Notes: generated by a model from the sequence alone, not told the origin. A stretch of 64,000 bases of DNA from Chitinilyticum litopenaei DSM 21440 (GCF_000428145.1 NZ_ATZJ01000012.1:1-64000); one strand, 5' to 3'. Counted from the first letter of the stretch, positions 7,399-15,968 are shown. Translations and numbers: made by a program.

Positions 7399-8427
7399 TT
7401 ACCCCGCCAGCTGCTGCGTCAGCGCCACCAGCTCGGCGAGCTTGGCCTTCGCCGCGCCGCTGGCGAGTGCCTCGTGCGCGGCGTTGATGCCGTCTTCCAG
7501 TGTCACCGCCTTGTTGGCGGTGTAAATCGCCGCACCGGCGTTGAGCAGCACGATGTCGCGCGCCGGGCCGGCGACGTTGTCGAGCACCTGTTCGATCACT
7601 GCCTTGGATTGCTGGGCGTCACCGGCGTGCAGGTCCTTCACGTCGCAGAAGGCAAAACCAAAGTCGCGCGGGTCGAGTTCGTATTCGGTGATGTCGCCGT
7701 CCTTCAGCTCCGCCACCAGCGTCTTGTCCATCAGGCTGATTTCATCCAGCCCGTCGCGGCCGTGCACGATCATCACGTGCGTGCTGCCCAGCTGCTTCAG
7801 CACGCGCGCCTGGATGCCGACCAGATCGGGGTGGAAGACGCCCATCAGCTGGTTGTCGGCGCCGGCCGGGTTGGTCAAGGGGCCGAGGATGTTGAAGATG
7901 GTGCGCACGCCCAGTTCACGGCGCACCGGGGCGACGTATTTCATCGCGCTGTGGAAGTTGGGCGCGAACATGAAGCCGACGCCGATCTGGTCAATGCACT
8001 GGCCGACCTGGTCGGGCGTCAGGTTGAGGTTTACGCCCAGCGCTTCCAGCACGTCGGCGCTGCCGGAACTCGAGGACACCGAGCGCCCGCCGTGCTTGGC
8101 GACCTTGGCGCCGGCGGCGGCGGCGACAAAGGCACAGGTGGTCGAGATGTTGAAGGTGTGCGCGCCATCGCCGCCGGTGCCGCAGGTGTCGATCAGGTGG
8201 CTGCGATCCTTGACGGCGACCTGGGTGGCGAATTCGCGCATCACGGTGGCCGAGGCGGCGATCTCGGAAACGCTTTCCACTTTGGTGCGCAGGCCCATCA
8301 ACAGCGCGGCGATCTGCGTGGGCTGCATGTCGCCGGACATGATCTGGCGCATCAGGTGCAGCATTTCGTCGTAGAACAGCTCGTTGTTGTCGATCAGGCG
8401 GTTGAGCGCGGCTTGGATGGTGATCAT
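7399..8427 (-). CDS. trpD: Anthranilate phosphoribosyltransferase
   Basis: This 342-residue enzyme transfers phosphoribose from PRPP to anthranilate, the second step from chorismate to tryptophan. The PRPP-binding glycine loop GTGGDGAHTFNIST, the KHGGRSVSSSSGSADVLEAL segment and NPAGADNQLMGV are all present, and the length is standard. In betaproteobacteria trpD is normally followed by trpC. Here no trpC follows (the next same-strand gene is mrr), and trpD is separated from trpG by two unrelated small genes. Confidence 0.96.
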   Translation of the reverse strand: MITIQAALNRLIDNNELFYDEMLHLMRQIMSGDMQPTQIAALLMGLRTKVESVSEIAASATVMREFATQVAVKDRSHLIDTCGTGGDGAHTFNISTTCAFVAAAAGAKVAKHGGRSVSSSSGSADVLEALGVNLNLTPDQVGQCIDQIGVGFMFAPNFHSAMKYVAPVRRELGVRTIFNILGPLTNPAGADNQLMGVFHPDLVGIQARVLKQLGSTHVMIVHGRDGLDEISLMDKTLVAELKDGDITEYELDPRDFGFAFCDVKDLHAGDAQQSKAVIEQVLDNVAGPARDIVLLNAGAAIYTANKAVTLEDGINAAHEALASGAAKAKLAELVALTQQLAG

Positions 8428-8457
8428 GATGAGGTCCGTATTAATTTGATTGACGCG

Positions 8458-9000
8458 TTATTGATTGACTTCGATGACAGGGTTCTGGCCGTTCCAGTTC
8501 GTGCCTGCATCGCGGATACGGTGCAGACGCGGGTGATGTTCGGGTTCGTCGAGATCCGCCAGTTCAAAAACGGGGCCATCTGCGGTTTCGGTGTCCAGAT
8601 AGATCAGGCGTACGCCACTGGCGGCAATGGTTCCCTGCTGGGCGATCCGCATGCCTTCTGCCAGTAATTGGGATTTCTTTCGCTCCATGTCGGCACGGCT
8701 GAGCCACGAGGACACATGCTGCAGACCGCGTTTACCCTGTTGCAAAAATTCCAGATAGAGGCTGGGTGTGTGGTCGTGCTGCTGGATCAGCTCGATTTGC
8801 AGCTCACCCGAATTGGCCAGCGCAATGCTGATGGTGGGTGATTGCGAGGGCTCGCCACGGTAAACGAAATCAGCCAGGGTAATTTGCCGTTTGATGAAAA
8901 AGGGGCCGACCCCGATGACCTGGGTCCAGTGTCGCATGGCTTCATCAATATCTTCCACGACGAAGGCAATCTGGCGGATGGCGCCAAGTCGAATACTCAT
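8458..9000 (-). CDS. VOC-family (glyoxalase-like) protein
   Basis: This 180-residue protein of the vicinal-oxygen-chelate superfamily begins with the typical first strand IRQIAFVVEDIDEAMRHWTQ and has the GVGPFF and GELQIELIQQ segments of the Glyoxalase_4 type. One or two betaalphabetabetabeta modules are expected; the metal ligands (H or Q and E) could include E in GELQIEL. The substrate is unknown. It begins 8 bases after the end of the LprI-like gene and ends 30 bases before trpD, so all three may share a transcript. Confidence 0.75.
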   Translation of the reverse strand: MSIRLGAIRQIAFVVEDIDEAMRHWTQVIGVGPFFIKRQITLADFVYRGEPSQSPTISIALANSGELQIELIQQHDHTPSLYLEFLQQGKRGLQHVSSWLSRADMERKKSQLLAEGMRIAQQGTIAASGVRLIYLDTETADGPVFELADLDEPEHHPRLHRIRDAGTNWNGQNPVIEVNQ

Positions 9001-9008
9001 GGTTGTTC

Positions 9009-9464
9009 CTAGCGCATGTAATAGATGGAAAAGGTGTGCGCGCGGGCGCGGTCCAGGTCGATCAGGCAGGCGGCCTCGGCAATGCCGGCGCCTGCGCCGC
9101 TGCCGTAGCTGGCGGCGACCCAGGCGCAGTGCGCCTTGCGATAGGCGGCATAGGCCTTGATGTCCTTTTGCAGCGCGGGCGTGGCGTGCTGGCGCTGCAG
9201 AACGCGGTCCAGTTGTTTCATCGCGGCGAGCGCGGCGGCTTCGGCATTCAGCCTGTCCTGCTCCCCCTGAAGCAGCAGCCGGGCCAGGCAGGCTTTCAGC
9301 TCGGCCTGGTTGCCCGCCTGCTGGCCGCATTGTGCATCCGCGCTCGGCTGCGCGAGCAGCAGTGTCTGCACATGCTCGCGCTCGGCGCTGCGCCGCGCGT
9401 TGCCGTCGTCGGCCAGTGCGCCTCCGGCAAGTAGCGCCAGCAGCAGGGTGAGGGCGGTTTTCAT
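9009..9464 (-). CDS. Secreted LprI-like (DUF1311) protein
   Basis: This 151-residue protein has a clear Sec signal peptide (MKTALTLLLALLAGGALA-D) and a C-terminal LprI/DUF1311 domain, recognised from AYAAYRKAHCAWVAASYGSG followed by EAACLIDLDRARA. Four cysteines in the mature part fit the family's disulphides. Mycobacterial LprI inhibits lysozyme, but most relatives have no proven role. Its position inside the trp gene set looks fortuitous. Confidence 0.75.
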   Translation of the reverse strand: MKTALTLLLALLAGGALADDGNARRSAEREHVQTLLLAQPSADAQCGQQAGNQAELKACLARLLLQGEQDRLNAEAAALAAMKQLDRVLQRQHATPALQKDIKAYAAYRKAHCAWVAASYGSGAGAGIAEAACLIDLDRARAHTFSIYYMR

Positions 9465-9500
9465 CGGCAGGGTGATTTCCGGAGTGGGGCGAAAACCGGT

Positions 9501-9598
9501 TTACCGCAGAGACACAGAGGCACAGAGAAACTGCGGGAGAAATCAAAGCTATTCCTCGGGTTTTGCTTTCTCTGTGCCTCTGTGTCTCTGTGGTTCAT
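9501..9598. repeat. Paired 'CAGAGACACAGAGG...CCTCTGTGTCTCTG' inverted element
   Basis: Left arm 9501-9530 and right arm 9568-9598 are inverted copies that could fold into a long hairpin. Interior and arms resemble the element at 1584-1682, so the two are copies of one small non-coding mobile or hairpin element. It lies between the LprI-like gene and trpG. Confidence 0.8.
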
Positions 9599-9666
9599 TT
9601 GGGTTTTGCTTTCGCTTTGCCTTGTCGCGCGCCAAGGAAAAGGCCGCACGCGGCGGCCTTGGGCGG

Positions 9667-10236
9667 TCAGGCAAATTCCTTGAGGAAGTTGTCGAGCATC
9701 CGGTGGCCGTGTTCGGTCAGGATGGATTCCGGGTGGAACTGCACGCCTTCGATGGGCAGCGTCTTGTGGCGCACGCCCATGATTTCACCATCTGCCGTCC
9801 ACGCGGTCACTTCCAGGCAGTCGGGCAGCGATGCGCGCTCGATGGCCAGCGAGTGGTAGCGGGTAACGGTAACCGGGTTGGGTATGCCCTTGAACATGCC
9901 GAAATCGTTATGTTCCACGGGGGATACCTTGCCGTGCATCAGTGTCTTGGCGTGCACTATATGTCCGCCAAAGGCTTCGCCGATGGCCTGGTGGCCCAGG
10001 CACACGCCCATGATGGGCAGCTTGCCGGCGAAATGCCTGATCGCGGCGACCGAGATGCCGGCCTCGGCGGGCGAGCAGGGGCCGGGCGACACCACCAGGT
10101 ATTTGGGCTGCTTGGCCTCGATTTCCGCGATGGTGATTTCGTCGTTGCGGTGCACGTGCACATCCTGGCCCAGCTCGCCGAAGTACTGCACCAGGTTGTA
10201 AGTGAACGAGTCGTAGTTGTCGATCATCAAAAGCAT
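9667..10236 (-). CDS. trpG: Anthranilate synthase component II (glutamine amidotransferase)
   Basis: This 189-residue class I glutamine amidotransferase supplies ammonia to TrpE. The nucleophile elbow is GVCLGHQAIGEAFGG (Cys about residue 79), the oxyanion loop is SPGPCSPAEAG, and the His-x-Glu of the triad is in VQFHPESILTEHG near residue 170. It may also serve as PabA in folate synthesis, as often happens. TrpE lies upstream but is separated by the GxxExxY gene and its flanking repeats. Confidence 0.95.
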   Translation of the reverse strand: MLLMIDNYDSFTYNLVQYFGELGQDVHVHRNDEITIAEIEAKQPKYLVVSPGPCSPAEAGISVAAIRHFAGKLPIMGVCLGHQAIGEAFGGHIVHAKTLMHGKVSPVEHNDFGMFKGIPNPVTVTRYHSLAIERASLPDCLEVTAWTADGEIMGVRHKTLPIEGVQFHPESILTEHGHRMLDNFLKEFA

Positions 10237-10251
10237 TGTTAAAACCCCTAT

Positions 10252-10285
10252 TTCACCACAGAGGCACAGAGATCACAGAGAAAAC
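10252..10285. repeat. CTCTGTGG-family arm, right flank of GxxExxY gene
   Basis: TTCACCACAGAGGCACAGAG and continuation, lying directly after the GxxExxY stop codon (10287). It is inverted relative to the arm at 10647-10680 at the start of the same gene. Confidence 0.8.
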
Positions 10286-10286
10286 C

Positions 10287-10700
10287 CTAGAGTTTGAATC
10301 GTCTGATGCCGTTCTTCAGTAAGGTGGTGTGGAAATTGACCAGTAATCCGGTGTCAAAGCCACCGAGGCGCAAGTAACTGAGAATTTGAGCTTCATGGAT
10401 TGGAAGAAGCTGTTCGACTGCTTTCAATTCCACGACCAGCCGGTTTGCCACCAGCAAATCAATTCGATATCCGCAATCCAGTTGCTGTCCTTTGTAATTG
10501 ACAGGTAATGGATGCTGCCGTTGAACCGGCACACCGCGCTGTTGCAATTCCCAGCAGAGGCATTCTTCATAGGCTGATTCCAGCAGACCAGCACCGAGAT
10601 GGCGATGCACTTCGATTGCTGAACCAATCACTATTTCACTCAGTGAGTCTCTGTGCCCCTCTGTGTCTCTGTGGTTCATGCTTTTTAAAAAATCAGGCAT
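10287..10700 (-). CDS. GxxExxY protein (PD-(D/E)xK nuclease superfamily)
   Basis: This 137-residue protein has the name-giving GAGLLESAYEECLCWEL segment followed by YRIDLLVANRLVVELKAVEQ and HEAQILSYLRL. That is the E..D..ExK..Q order of a PD-(D/E)xK nuclease core (Pfam PDDEXK_3). No function is established for the family. The ATG at 10700 overlaps the trpE stop by 8 bases; an alternative ATG at 10679 starts MNHRDTEGHRDS. Those residues are encoded by a CTCTGTGG-family repeat arm, and the matching inverted arm lies just past the stop codon. The gene separates trpE from trpG. Confidence 0.85.
   Translation of the reverse strand: MPDFLKSMNHRDTEGHRDSLSEIVIGSAIEVHRHLGAGLLESAYEECLCWELQQRGVPVQRQHPLPVNYKGQQLDCGYRIDLLVANRLVVELKAVEQLLPIHEAQILSYLRLGGFDTGLLVNFHTTLLKNGIRRFKL
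10647..10680. repeat. CTCTGTGG-family arm inside the 5' end of the GxxExxY gene
   Basis: The arm (CTGTGTCTCTGTGGTTCATG on the plus strand) encodes the first residues of the shorter GxxExxY reading frame. With the inverse arm at 10252-10285 it brackets that gene exactly. Confidence 0.8.
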
Positions 10701-12162
10701 CCAGACCGTGTTGAACCAGTTCCGCGGCGCGCAGTACGGCGCGGGCCTTGTTCAGCGTTTCCTGCCATTCGCTCTCGGGCACCGAGTCCGCCACGATGCC
10801 GGCGCCGGCCTGCATGAACAGCGTGTCGTTCTTCACGACCGCCGTGCGCAGCGCGATCGCCACGTCCATGTCGCCATTGAAGCCCAGATAGCCGACGGCG
10901 CCGGAATACACGCCGCGCTTGGTCGGCTCCAGCTCGTCGATGATTTCCATCGCGCGCACCTTCGGCGCGCCGGACACGGTGCCGGCGGGGAAGGTGGCCT
11001 TCAAGACATCCATGGCGTTCTTGTCGGCGAGCTTCTTGCCTTCCACCGACGACACGATGTGCATCACGTGCGAATAACGCTCGATGATCATCTTGTCGAG
11101 CAGCTTCACCGATCCGGTTTGCGCGACCCGACCGGCGTCGTTGCGGCCCAGGTCGATCAGCATCACGTGCTCGGCGATTTCCTTCTCGTCGGCCAGCAGC
11201 TCTTCGGCCAGCGCGATGTCCTGCTCGCGGGTCTTGCCGCGCGGGCGGGTGCCGGCAATCGGGCGCACGGTGATCGCGTCGCCTTCGAGGCGCACCAGGA
11301 TCTCCGGCGAGGCGCCGACGATGTGCATGTCGCCGAAGTCGTAGAAGAACATGTAGGGCGAGGGGTTGACCGAGCGCAGCGCGCGGTACAGCGCCAGCGG
11401 CGACTCGGCAAACGGTGCGGTCATGCGTTGCGCCAGCACCACCTGCATGATGTCGCCATCGCGGATGTAGTCCTTGGCCTTGAGTACCGCATCCTTGAAA
11501 GGCTGTTCGCCGAACTCCGAGACCGGCGTCGAAACGGCCCTGGCCGGGCGCGACAGCGGGATCTGCACCGGCTCGCGCAAGGTCATCCGCAGTTCGGCAA
11601 GGCGGGTATTGGCCGCTTCGTAACTGCCAGCAACGGCCGGGTCGGCATACACGACCAGGTATAGCTTGCCGCTGAGGTTGTCGACCACCGCCAGTTCTTC
11701 GGACAGCAGCAATTGAATGTCCGGCGCGCCGATCGGATCGGGCTTGGGGCAGGCCGCCAGCTTCTTTTCCACGTAGCGGATGGTTTCATAGCCGAAATAG
11801 CCGACCAGCCCGCCGAGAAAACGCGGCATGCCCGGTAGGGATGGCGCATTGAAGCGCGCCTGGTAGGCGGCGATCACGTCGAGCGGGTTGTCGCTGTGGG
11901 TTTCCACCACCCGGTCGTCGATGATCAGTTCGGTGGTCTGGCCGACGACTTTCAGGCGGGTGCGGGCCGGCAGGCCGATGAAGGAGTAGCGGCCGAAGCG
12001 CTCGCCACCGACCACCGATTCCAGCAGATAGGAATACGGGCGGTTGGCCAGCTTCAGGTACACCGACAGCGGCGTATCCAGATCGGCAAACAGTTCGAGT
12101 ACAAGCGGGATGCGGTTATAGCCCTGTTGCGCCAGGGCGTCGAATTCGGCGCGGGTCAGCAT
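10693..12162 (-). CDS. trpE: Anthranilate synthase component I
   Basis: This 489-residue enzyme converts chorismate and ammonia to anthranilate with TrpG. The chorismate-binding domain is complete: RPIAGTRPRGKTREQD, ELLADEKEIAEHVMLIDLGR-ND, VSGAPKVRAMEIIDELEP and the C-terminal YSGAVGYLG. The N-terminal segment includes LLESVVGGERFGRYSFIG, which carries the tryptophan feedback-inhibition site in relatives. It is the first structural gene of the trp set and is preceded by a possible leader peptide. Confidence 0.96.
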   Translation of the reverse strand: MLTRAEFDALAQQGYNRIPLVLELFADLDTPLSVYLKLANRPYSYLLESVVGGERFGRYSFIGLPARTRLKVVGQTTELIIDDRVVETHSDNPLDVIAAYQARFNAPSLPGMPRFLGGLVGYFGYETIRYVEKKLAACPKPDPIGAPDIQLLLSEELAVVDNLSGKLYLVVYADPAVAGSYEAANTRLAELRMTLREPVQIPLSRPARAVSTPVSEFGEQPFKDAVLKAKDYIRDGDIMQVVLAQRMTAPFAESPLALYRALRSVNPSPYMFFYDFGDMHIVGASPEILVRLEGDAITVRPIAGTRPRGKTREQDIALAEELLADEKEIAEHVMLIDLGRNDAGRVAQTGSVKLLDKMIIERYSHVMHIVSSVEGKKLADKNAMDVLKATFPAGTVSGAPKVRAMEIIDELEPTKRGVYSGAVGYLGFNGDMDVAIALRTAVVKNDTLFMQAGAGIVADSVPESEWQETLNKARAVLRAAELVQHGLDA

Positions 12163-12210
12163 GGATGTCTCCGACAGAGGGACTTTAGATGCAAAAGAAG
12201 GCGGTTGCTC

Positions 12211-12261
12211 TTACGAACGACGCCATCGCCAATCGAGTCTCTGGGGAGTGCGGATAGCCAT
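12211..12261 (-). CDS. trpL: Possible trp leader peptide
   Basis: This is a 16-codon ORF ending 48 bases upstream of trpE that reads MAIRTPQRLDWRWRRS, with two tryptophan codons separated by one arginine codon. Paired Trp codons in a short ORF before trpE are the hallmark of attenuation control. Against it: there is no obvious ribosome site, and I cannot draw a strong terminator with a U-run between this ORF and trpE. I regard it as a candidate only. Confidence 0.35.
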   Translation of the reverse strand: MAIRTPQRLDWRWRRS

Positions 12262-12331
12262 GATGTAGGGGAAAAACCGTAGCAATGAATCAGGTCCGGG
12301 CATTGTGCAGGCTGGGCGCTGCAGCGTCAAT

Positions 12332-12793
12332 TCAAGGTGCGGGCCAATGTTGTTCTTCGGCAGGGGCGCTGCAATCGGGGTGATCGATAATCGGCTCGCC
12401 GGTGTCGGCCAGGATGCGGGACGCGTAGCCGGCACCGCCAAAATAGACGGTGACGTCCCAGTAGCGGCGTTCGCTGTAGCGCGCGATCCAGCGCTGGGGG
12501 TCGGCATCATTCATTTTGCCGCCATCCTTGCAGCCGCTGCGCACCAGTCGCATGCCATGCGAGGTCGGATCAAGCTCCAGCATGACCGTCGTGGTGTCAT
12601 GGTAAATCTGCAGATCTGCAGTGCAGTGTTCTGGCAAGTTGCAGCGCGAGGTTTTCTTCGTGTCGACGAAGCCGGGAGTAGCCAGCAACTCAGCTATGGC
12701 CAGCTTGCACGCCTCATCGCGACCGAGCACTGGTGCGGCAGCAAGCGTGGGCGGCAAGGCAAGCAGCAAGGCGGCAAATAGGCGGGCAGGCAT
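12332..12793 (-). CDS. Secreted protein of unknown function
   Basis: This 153-residue protein has a signal peptide (MPARLFAALLLALPPTLAAA) and a mature part with cysteines in DEACKLA, TSRCNLPEHCTADLQ, SGCKDG and HPDCSAP, probably disulphide-linked in the periplasm. The start at 12793 is fixed by a strong GGAGGAAACC ribosome site; the longer ORF start upstream is not needed. I do not recognise the family. It lies between trpE and the chemoreceptor gene on the same strand. Confidence 0.7.
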   Translation of the reverse strand: MPARLFAALLLALPPTLAAAPVLGRDEACKLAIAELLATPGFVDTKKTSRCNLPEHCTADLQIYHDTTTVMLELDPTSHGMRLVRSGCKDGGKMNDADPQRWIARYSERRYWDVTVYFGGAGYASRILADTGEPIIDHPDCSAPAEEQHWPAP

Positions 12794-12899
12794 GGTTTCC
12801 TCCGGCAGGGCAGGTTTCCCATCATGGCGAAAACCCGGCATGCCTGCCGGCGGGGTGTGGCCCGGCTCACAGCGCCGGAATCAGCCGCTTGAAGGGCTG

Positions 12900-15002
12900 C
12901 TAGTCGGCCAGCCTGAAGCGGTTGACGATGGCGCCCATCTGGCTTGCCTGCTCTTCGAGCAGGTGGGCCGACGCGGAGGCTTCTTCCACCAGCGCGGCAT
13001 TGTGCTGGGTGACTTCGTCCATCTGCGTGATGGCCTGGTTGATCTGCTCGATGCCGGCCGATTGCTCGATGCTGGCGGCGCTGATTTCCGCCATGATCGC
13101 CGTCACCTGCTCGATGCTGCGGATGATTTCGGTCATCGTCGCGCCTGCCCGGTTGGCCAGCTCGGTGCCTTTTTCGACCCGGCTCACGCTGTCCGAAATC
13201 AGCCCCTTGATTTCCTTGGCCGCGCTGGCCGAGCGTTGCGCCAGATTGCGAACCTCGGCGGCCACCACGGCAAAACCGCGCCCCTGTTCCCCCGCCCGGG
13301 CGGCTTCGACGGCGGCGTTGAGCGCCAGGATATTGGTCTGGAAGGCGATGCCGTCGATCACGCCGATGATTTCGGCGATCCGCCGCGAGGCATCGCGGAT
13401 CTGCGCCATCGTCGCCACGGTGGAATCGACCACGTGGCCGCCCTGCACGGCAATATCGGACGAGGCTTTCGCCAGCCGGCTGCCATGTTGGGCGTTTTCG
13501 GCGTTCTGCTTTACCGTGCTGGTCAGCTCTTCCATGCTGCTGGCCGTTTCCTCAAGGCTCGCAGCCTGCGTTTCGGTGCGCTGGCTCAGGTCCCTGTTCC
13601 CGGCGGCGATTTCGCTGGCCGCGGTGGATACGGCGTCGCTGCTGTTCTTGATCTGAGTGAGGATGTCGTGCATGTTTTCGATCAGCGAATTCACGCCTGA
13701 GCACAGCGTTTCAATGGCGCCGGTCTTGCCCGCCAGCGGGATGCGGCGGGTCAGGTCGCCCTCCCTGGTCGCGGCGACCACGGACTGGGTTTGCTCGACC
13801 GCCTGCTGCATGGCCTTGGCGGCGCGCACCTGTTCGGTGACATCGCTGGCGTACTTCACGACCTTGAACGGCTTGCCGTTGGCGTCAAGGATGGGGTTGT
13901 ACGAGGCCTGGATCCAGACTTCGCGACCGCCCTTGCCGATGCGGCGGTACTGGCCGGCGTCGTATTCGCCGCGCGCCAGCTTGTCCCAGAACTGACGGTA
14001 TTGCTGGCCCTGCGCTTCGACCGGATCGACGAACAGGCGGTGGTGCTGGCCCTGCACCTCGGCCAGTGTGTAGCCCAGTGTGGTCAGGAAATTGGCGTTG
14101 GCGGTGAGGATCGTGCCGTCGAGCCCGAATTCGATCACGGCCATGGCCTTGCCGATGGCGGCCAGCTGCCCTTCGAAATCGGCGTTGCGCCTTTTCTGCT
14201 CGGTGATGTCGGTGGCGTACTTGACCACTTTGCAGGGTTTGCCGCTGGCGTCGAAGATCGGGTTGTAGGATGCCTGGATCCAGATTTCGCGCCCGCCCTT
14301 GCCAAGGCGCCGGTACTGGCCGGCATCGTATTCGCCGCGCGCCAGTTTTTCCCAGAACTGGCGGTATTCGTGGCTCTGCGCGTAGGCGGGCTCGACAAAC
14401 AGGCGATGGTGCTGGCCCAGTACCTCGGCCAGCGTGTAGCCCACCGTTTTCAGGAAATTGTCGTTGGCGGCGAGTATCGTGCCGTCCAGCTTGAACTCGA
14501 TCACGGCCATGGCCTTGCCGATGGCGGCGAGCTGGCCTTCGAAATCGGCGTTGCGTTTTTTCTGTTCGCTGATGTCGGTGGCGTACTTGACCACTTTGAC
14601 GGGCTTGCCGCTGGCGTCGAAAATCGGGTTGTAGGACGCCTGCAGCCAGATCTCCCGCCCGTCCTTGCCGATGCGCCGGTATTGCCCGCTATCGCAGTCG
14701 CCACGTGCGAGCCGCTCCCAGAACTGCCGGTATTCATGGCTCTGGGCCTGCTCCGGATCGACAAACATCCGGTGATGCCGGCCCCGGACTTCTTCAAGCG
14801 TATACGCGACCGTGGTGAGGAAGTTGTCGTTTGCCGTGCGTATCGTGCCGTCAAGCTCGAATTCGATGACCGCCATCACCCGGTCGATGGCGGCGACCTG
14901 CCCGCTCAGGTCCTGCAATCGTTCAAGGGCGTGCGATTGTCCGCTAGAGTCGTTCTGCAAGAGTGCGGACTGGCCGCCAAAGAATCTGTTCCATACGCCC
15001 AT
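12900..15002 (-). CDS. Soluble methyl-accepting chemotaxis protein with three tandem PAS domains
   Basis: This 700-residue receptor has no transmembrane segment. After MGVWNRFFGGQSALLQND come three PAS-PAC units of about 122 residues each (roughly 45-165, 166-287 and 288-409). Each contains a near-identical GQYRRIGKGGREIWIQASYN block and a VVKYATDITEQK end. A coiled-coil signalling domain follows, with the hairpin tip IDGIAFQTNILALNAAVEAA and RAGEQGRGFAVVAAEVRNLA. It should signal to CheA/CheW from the cytoplasm, sensing redox or energy state if the PAS units bind haem or flavin. The three PAS repeats are so alike that recent duplication or gene conversion is likely. Start 15002 has an AGGAG ribosome site. 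Confidence 0.92.
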   Translation of the reverse strand: MGVWNRFFGGQSALLQNDSSGQSHALERLQDLSGQVAAIDRVMAVIEFELDGTIRTANDNFLTTVAYTLEEVRGRHHRMFVDPEQAQSHEYRQFWERLARGDCDSGQYRRIGKDGREIWLQASYNPIFDASGKPVKVVKYATDISEQKKRNADFEGQLAAIGKAMAVIEFKLDGTILAANDNFLKTVGYTLAEVLGQHHRLFVEPAYAQSHEYRQFWEKLARGEYDAGQYRRLGKGGREIWIQASYNPIFDASGKPCKVVKYATDITEQKRRNADFEGQLAAIGKAMAVIEFGLDGTILTANANFLTTLGYTLAEVQGQHHRLFVDPVEAQGQQYRQFWDKLARGEYDAGQYRRIGKGGREVWIQASYNPILDANGKPFKVVKYASDVTEQVRAAKAMQQAVEQTQSVVAATREGDLTRRIPLAGKTGAIETLCSGVNSLIENMHDILTQIKNSSDAVSTAASEIAAGNRDLSQRTETQAASLEETASSMEELTSTVKQNAENAQHGSRLAKASSDIAVQGGHVVDSTVATMAQIRDASRRIAEIIGVIDGIAFQTNILALNAAVEAARAGEQGRGFAVVAAEVRNLAQRSASAAKEIKGLISDSVSRVEKGTELANRAGATMTEIIRSIEQVTAIMAEISAASIEQSAGIEQINQAITQMDEVTQHNAALVEEASASAHLLEEQASQMGAIVNRFRLAD

Positions 15003-15182
15003 CGTTGTGGCTCCTGATTGCCATGTGCCATCCCACCCTAGCACATGGCTCATGCAAAGCCTTGGTGTGTAAACGGCTTGGTGTAGGGTTTTTGTTGCTT
15101 TTCTATTGCTGGTTTGTAATTTATGGGGTGCTTCCCTGGACTGGTGGGCAGGCGTGGCTCAGGCCGCACGCCCGCATTGCGC

Positions 15183-15851
15183 TCAGCGCTCATCCCCGAG
15201 AAACTCCAGCAGCTCGCGGAAATCGTGGATCACCGAATCGGCGCCCAGCGCGCCCGCATCCTCGCCATAGCCGTAGCTCACCGCCACCACCGGGCAGCCG
15301 GCAGCGCGCGCGGCGAGGATGTCGTTCTGCGAGTCGCCCACCATCAGCAACTGGTCAACGGGGACGCCGAGCTTTTCGGCGGCCAGCAGGATGGGCGCGG
15401 CGGCCGGTTTCTTGTCGCTGGCGGTGTCGCCGCCGACGATCACGTCGAAATGCTCGAACACGCCCATTTCGCGCAAGAGCGGCAGCGTGAAGCGCTCGGG
15501 CTTGTTGGTGACAATGGCCAGCGGCACGCCGCGCTCGTGCAGCGTATGCAGCACTTCCTGCACGCGCGGGTAGAATTTGGTGGCGATGGTGAGGCCGGCG
15601 AGGTAATGCGCGTTGAAGAGCGCCATCGCCTTGTGCTGCTCGGCGGTGCCGGTGTACTCCGCCGCGTGGTCGTCGGCCAGCGTGCGCGCCACCAGGCTGG
15701 CCGAGCCGTCGCCGACATAGCCCTCCACCGTGGCGGAATCCAGCGCGGGCAGGCCCAGCTCGGCGCGCATCGCATTGGCGGCGCGGGCCAGGTCGTGAAT
15801 GGAATCGACGAGTGTGCCGTCCAGATCGAAGGCGAAGGCGGTGATGGTCAT
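15183..15851 (-). CDS. gph: Phosphoglycolate phosphatase (HAD family)
   Basis: This 222-residue haloacid-dehalogenase phosphatase has all motifs: FDLDGTLVDS (motif I), IVTNKPERFTLPLL (motif II), a lysine in ASDKKPAAAP (motif III) and LMVGDSQNDILAA (motif IV). The Gph assignment comes from its place between rpe and trpE, a classic proteobacterial order, although here a receptor gene and a small secreted protein separate it from trpE. ATG 15851 has an AAGGAG site. A second Gph-like gene at 59204 is better read as mupP. Confidence 0.88.
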   Translation of the reverse strand: MTITAFAFDLDGTLVDSIHDLARAANAMRAELGLPALDSATVEGYVGDGSASLVARTLADDHAAEYTGTAEQHKAMALFNAHYLAGLTIATKFYPRVQEVLHTLHERGVPLAIVTNKPERFTLPLLREMGVFEHFDVIVGGDTASDKKPAAAPILLAAEKLGVPVDQLLMVGDSQNDILAARAAGCPVVAVSYGYGEDAGALGADSVIHDFRELLEFLGDER

Positions 15852-15968
15852 GGCGGTCTCCTTGGGCTGTGTCGCGCGGCGGCGCAAACGGGCAGTGTAA
15901 AACAGGCAGCGACCCGGGGTGGCGTGGCCGGGGTTTCGGTTTGTGCTGCCTTGATTCGGTAATGAAAA

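Noticed and set aside
13800..14900. Large tandem DNA repeats as a mobile element
   Set aside because: The period of about 366 bases equals one PAS module of the chemoreceptor; it is a protein-domain repeat.
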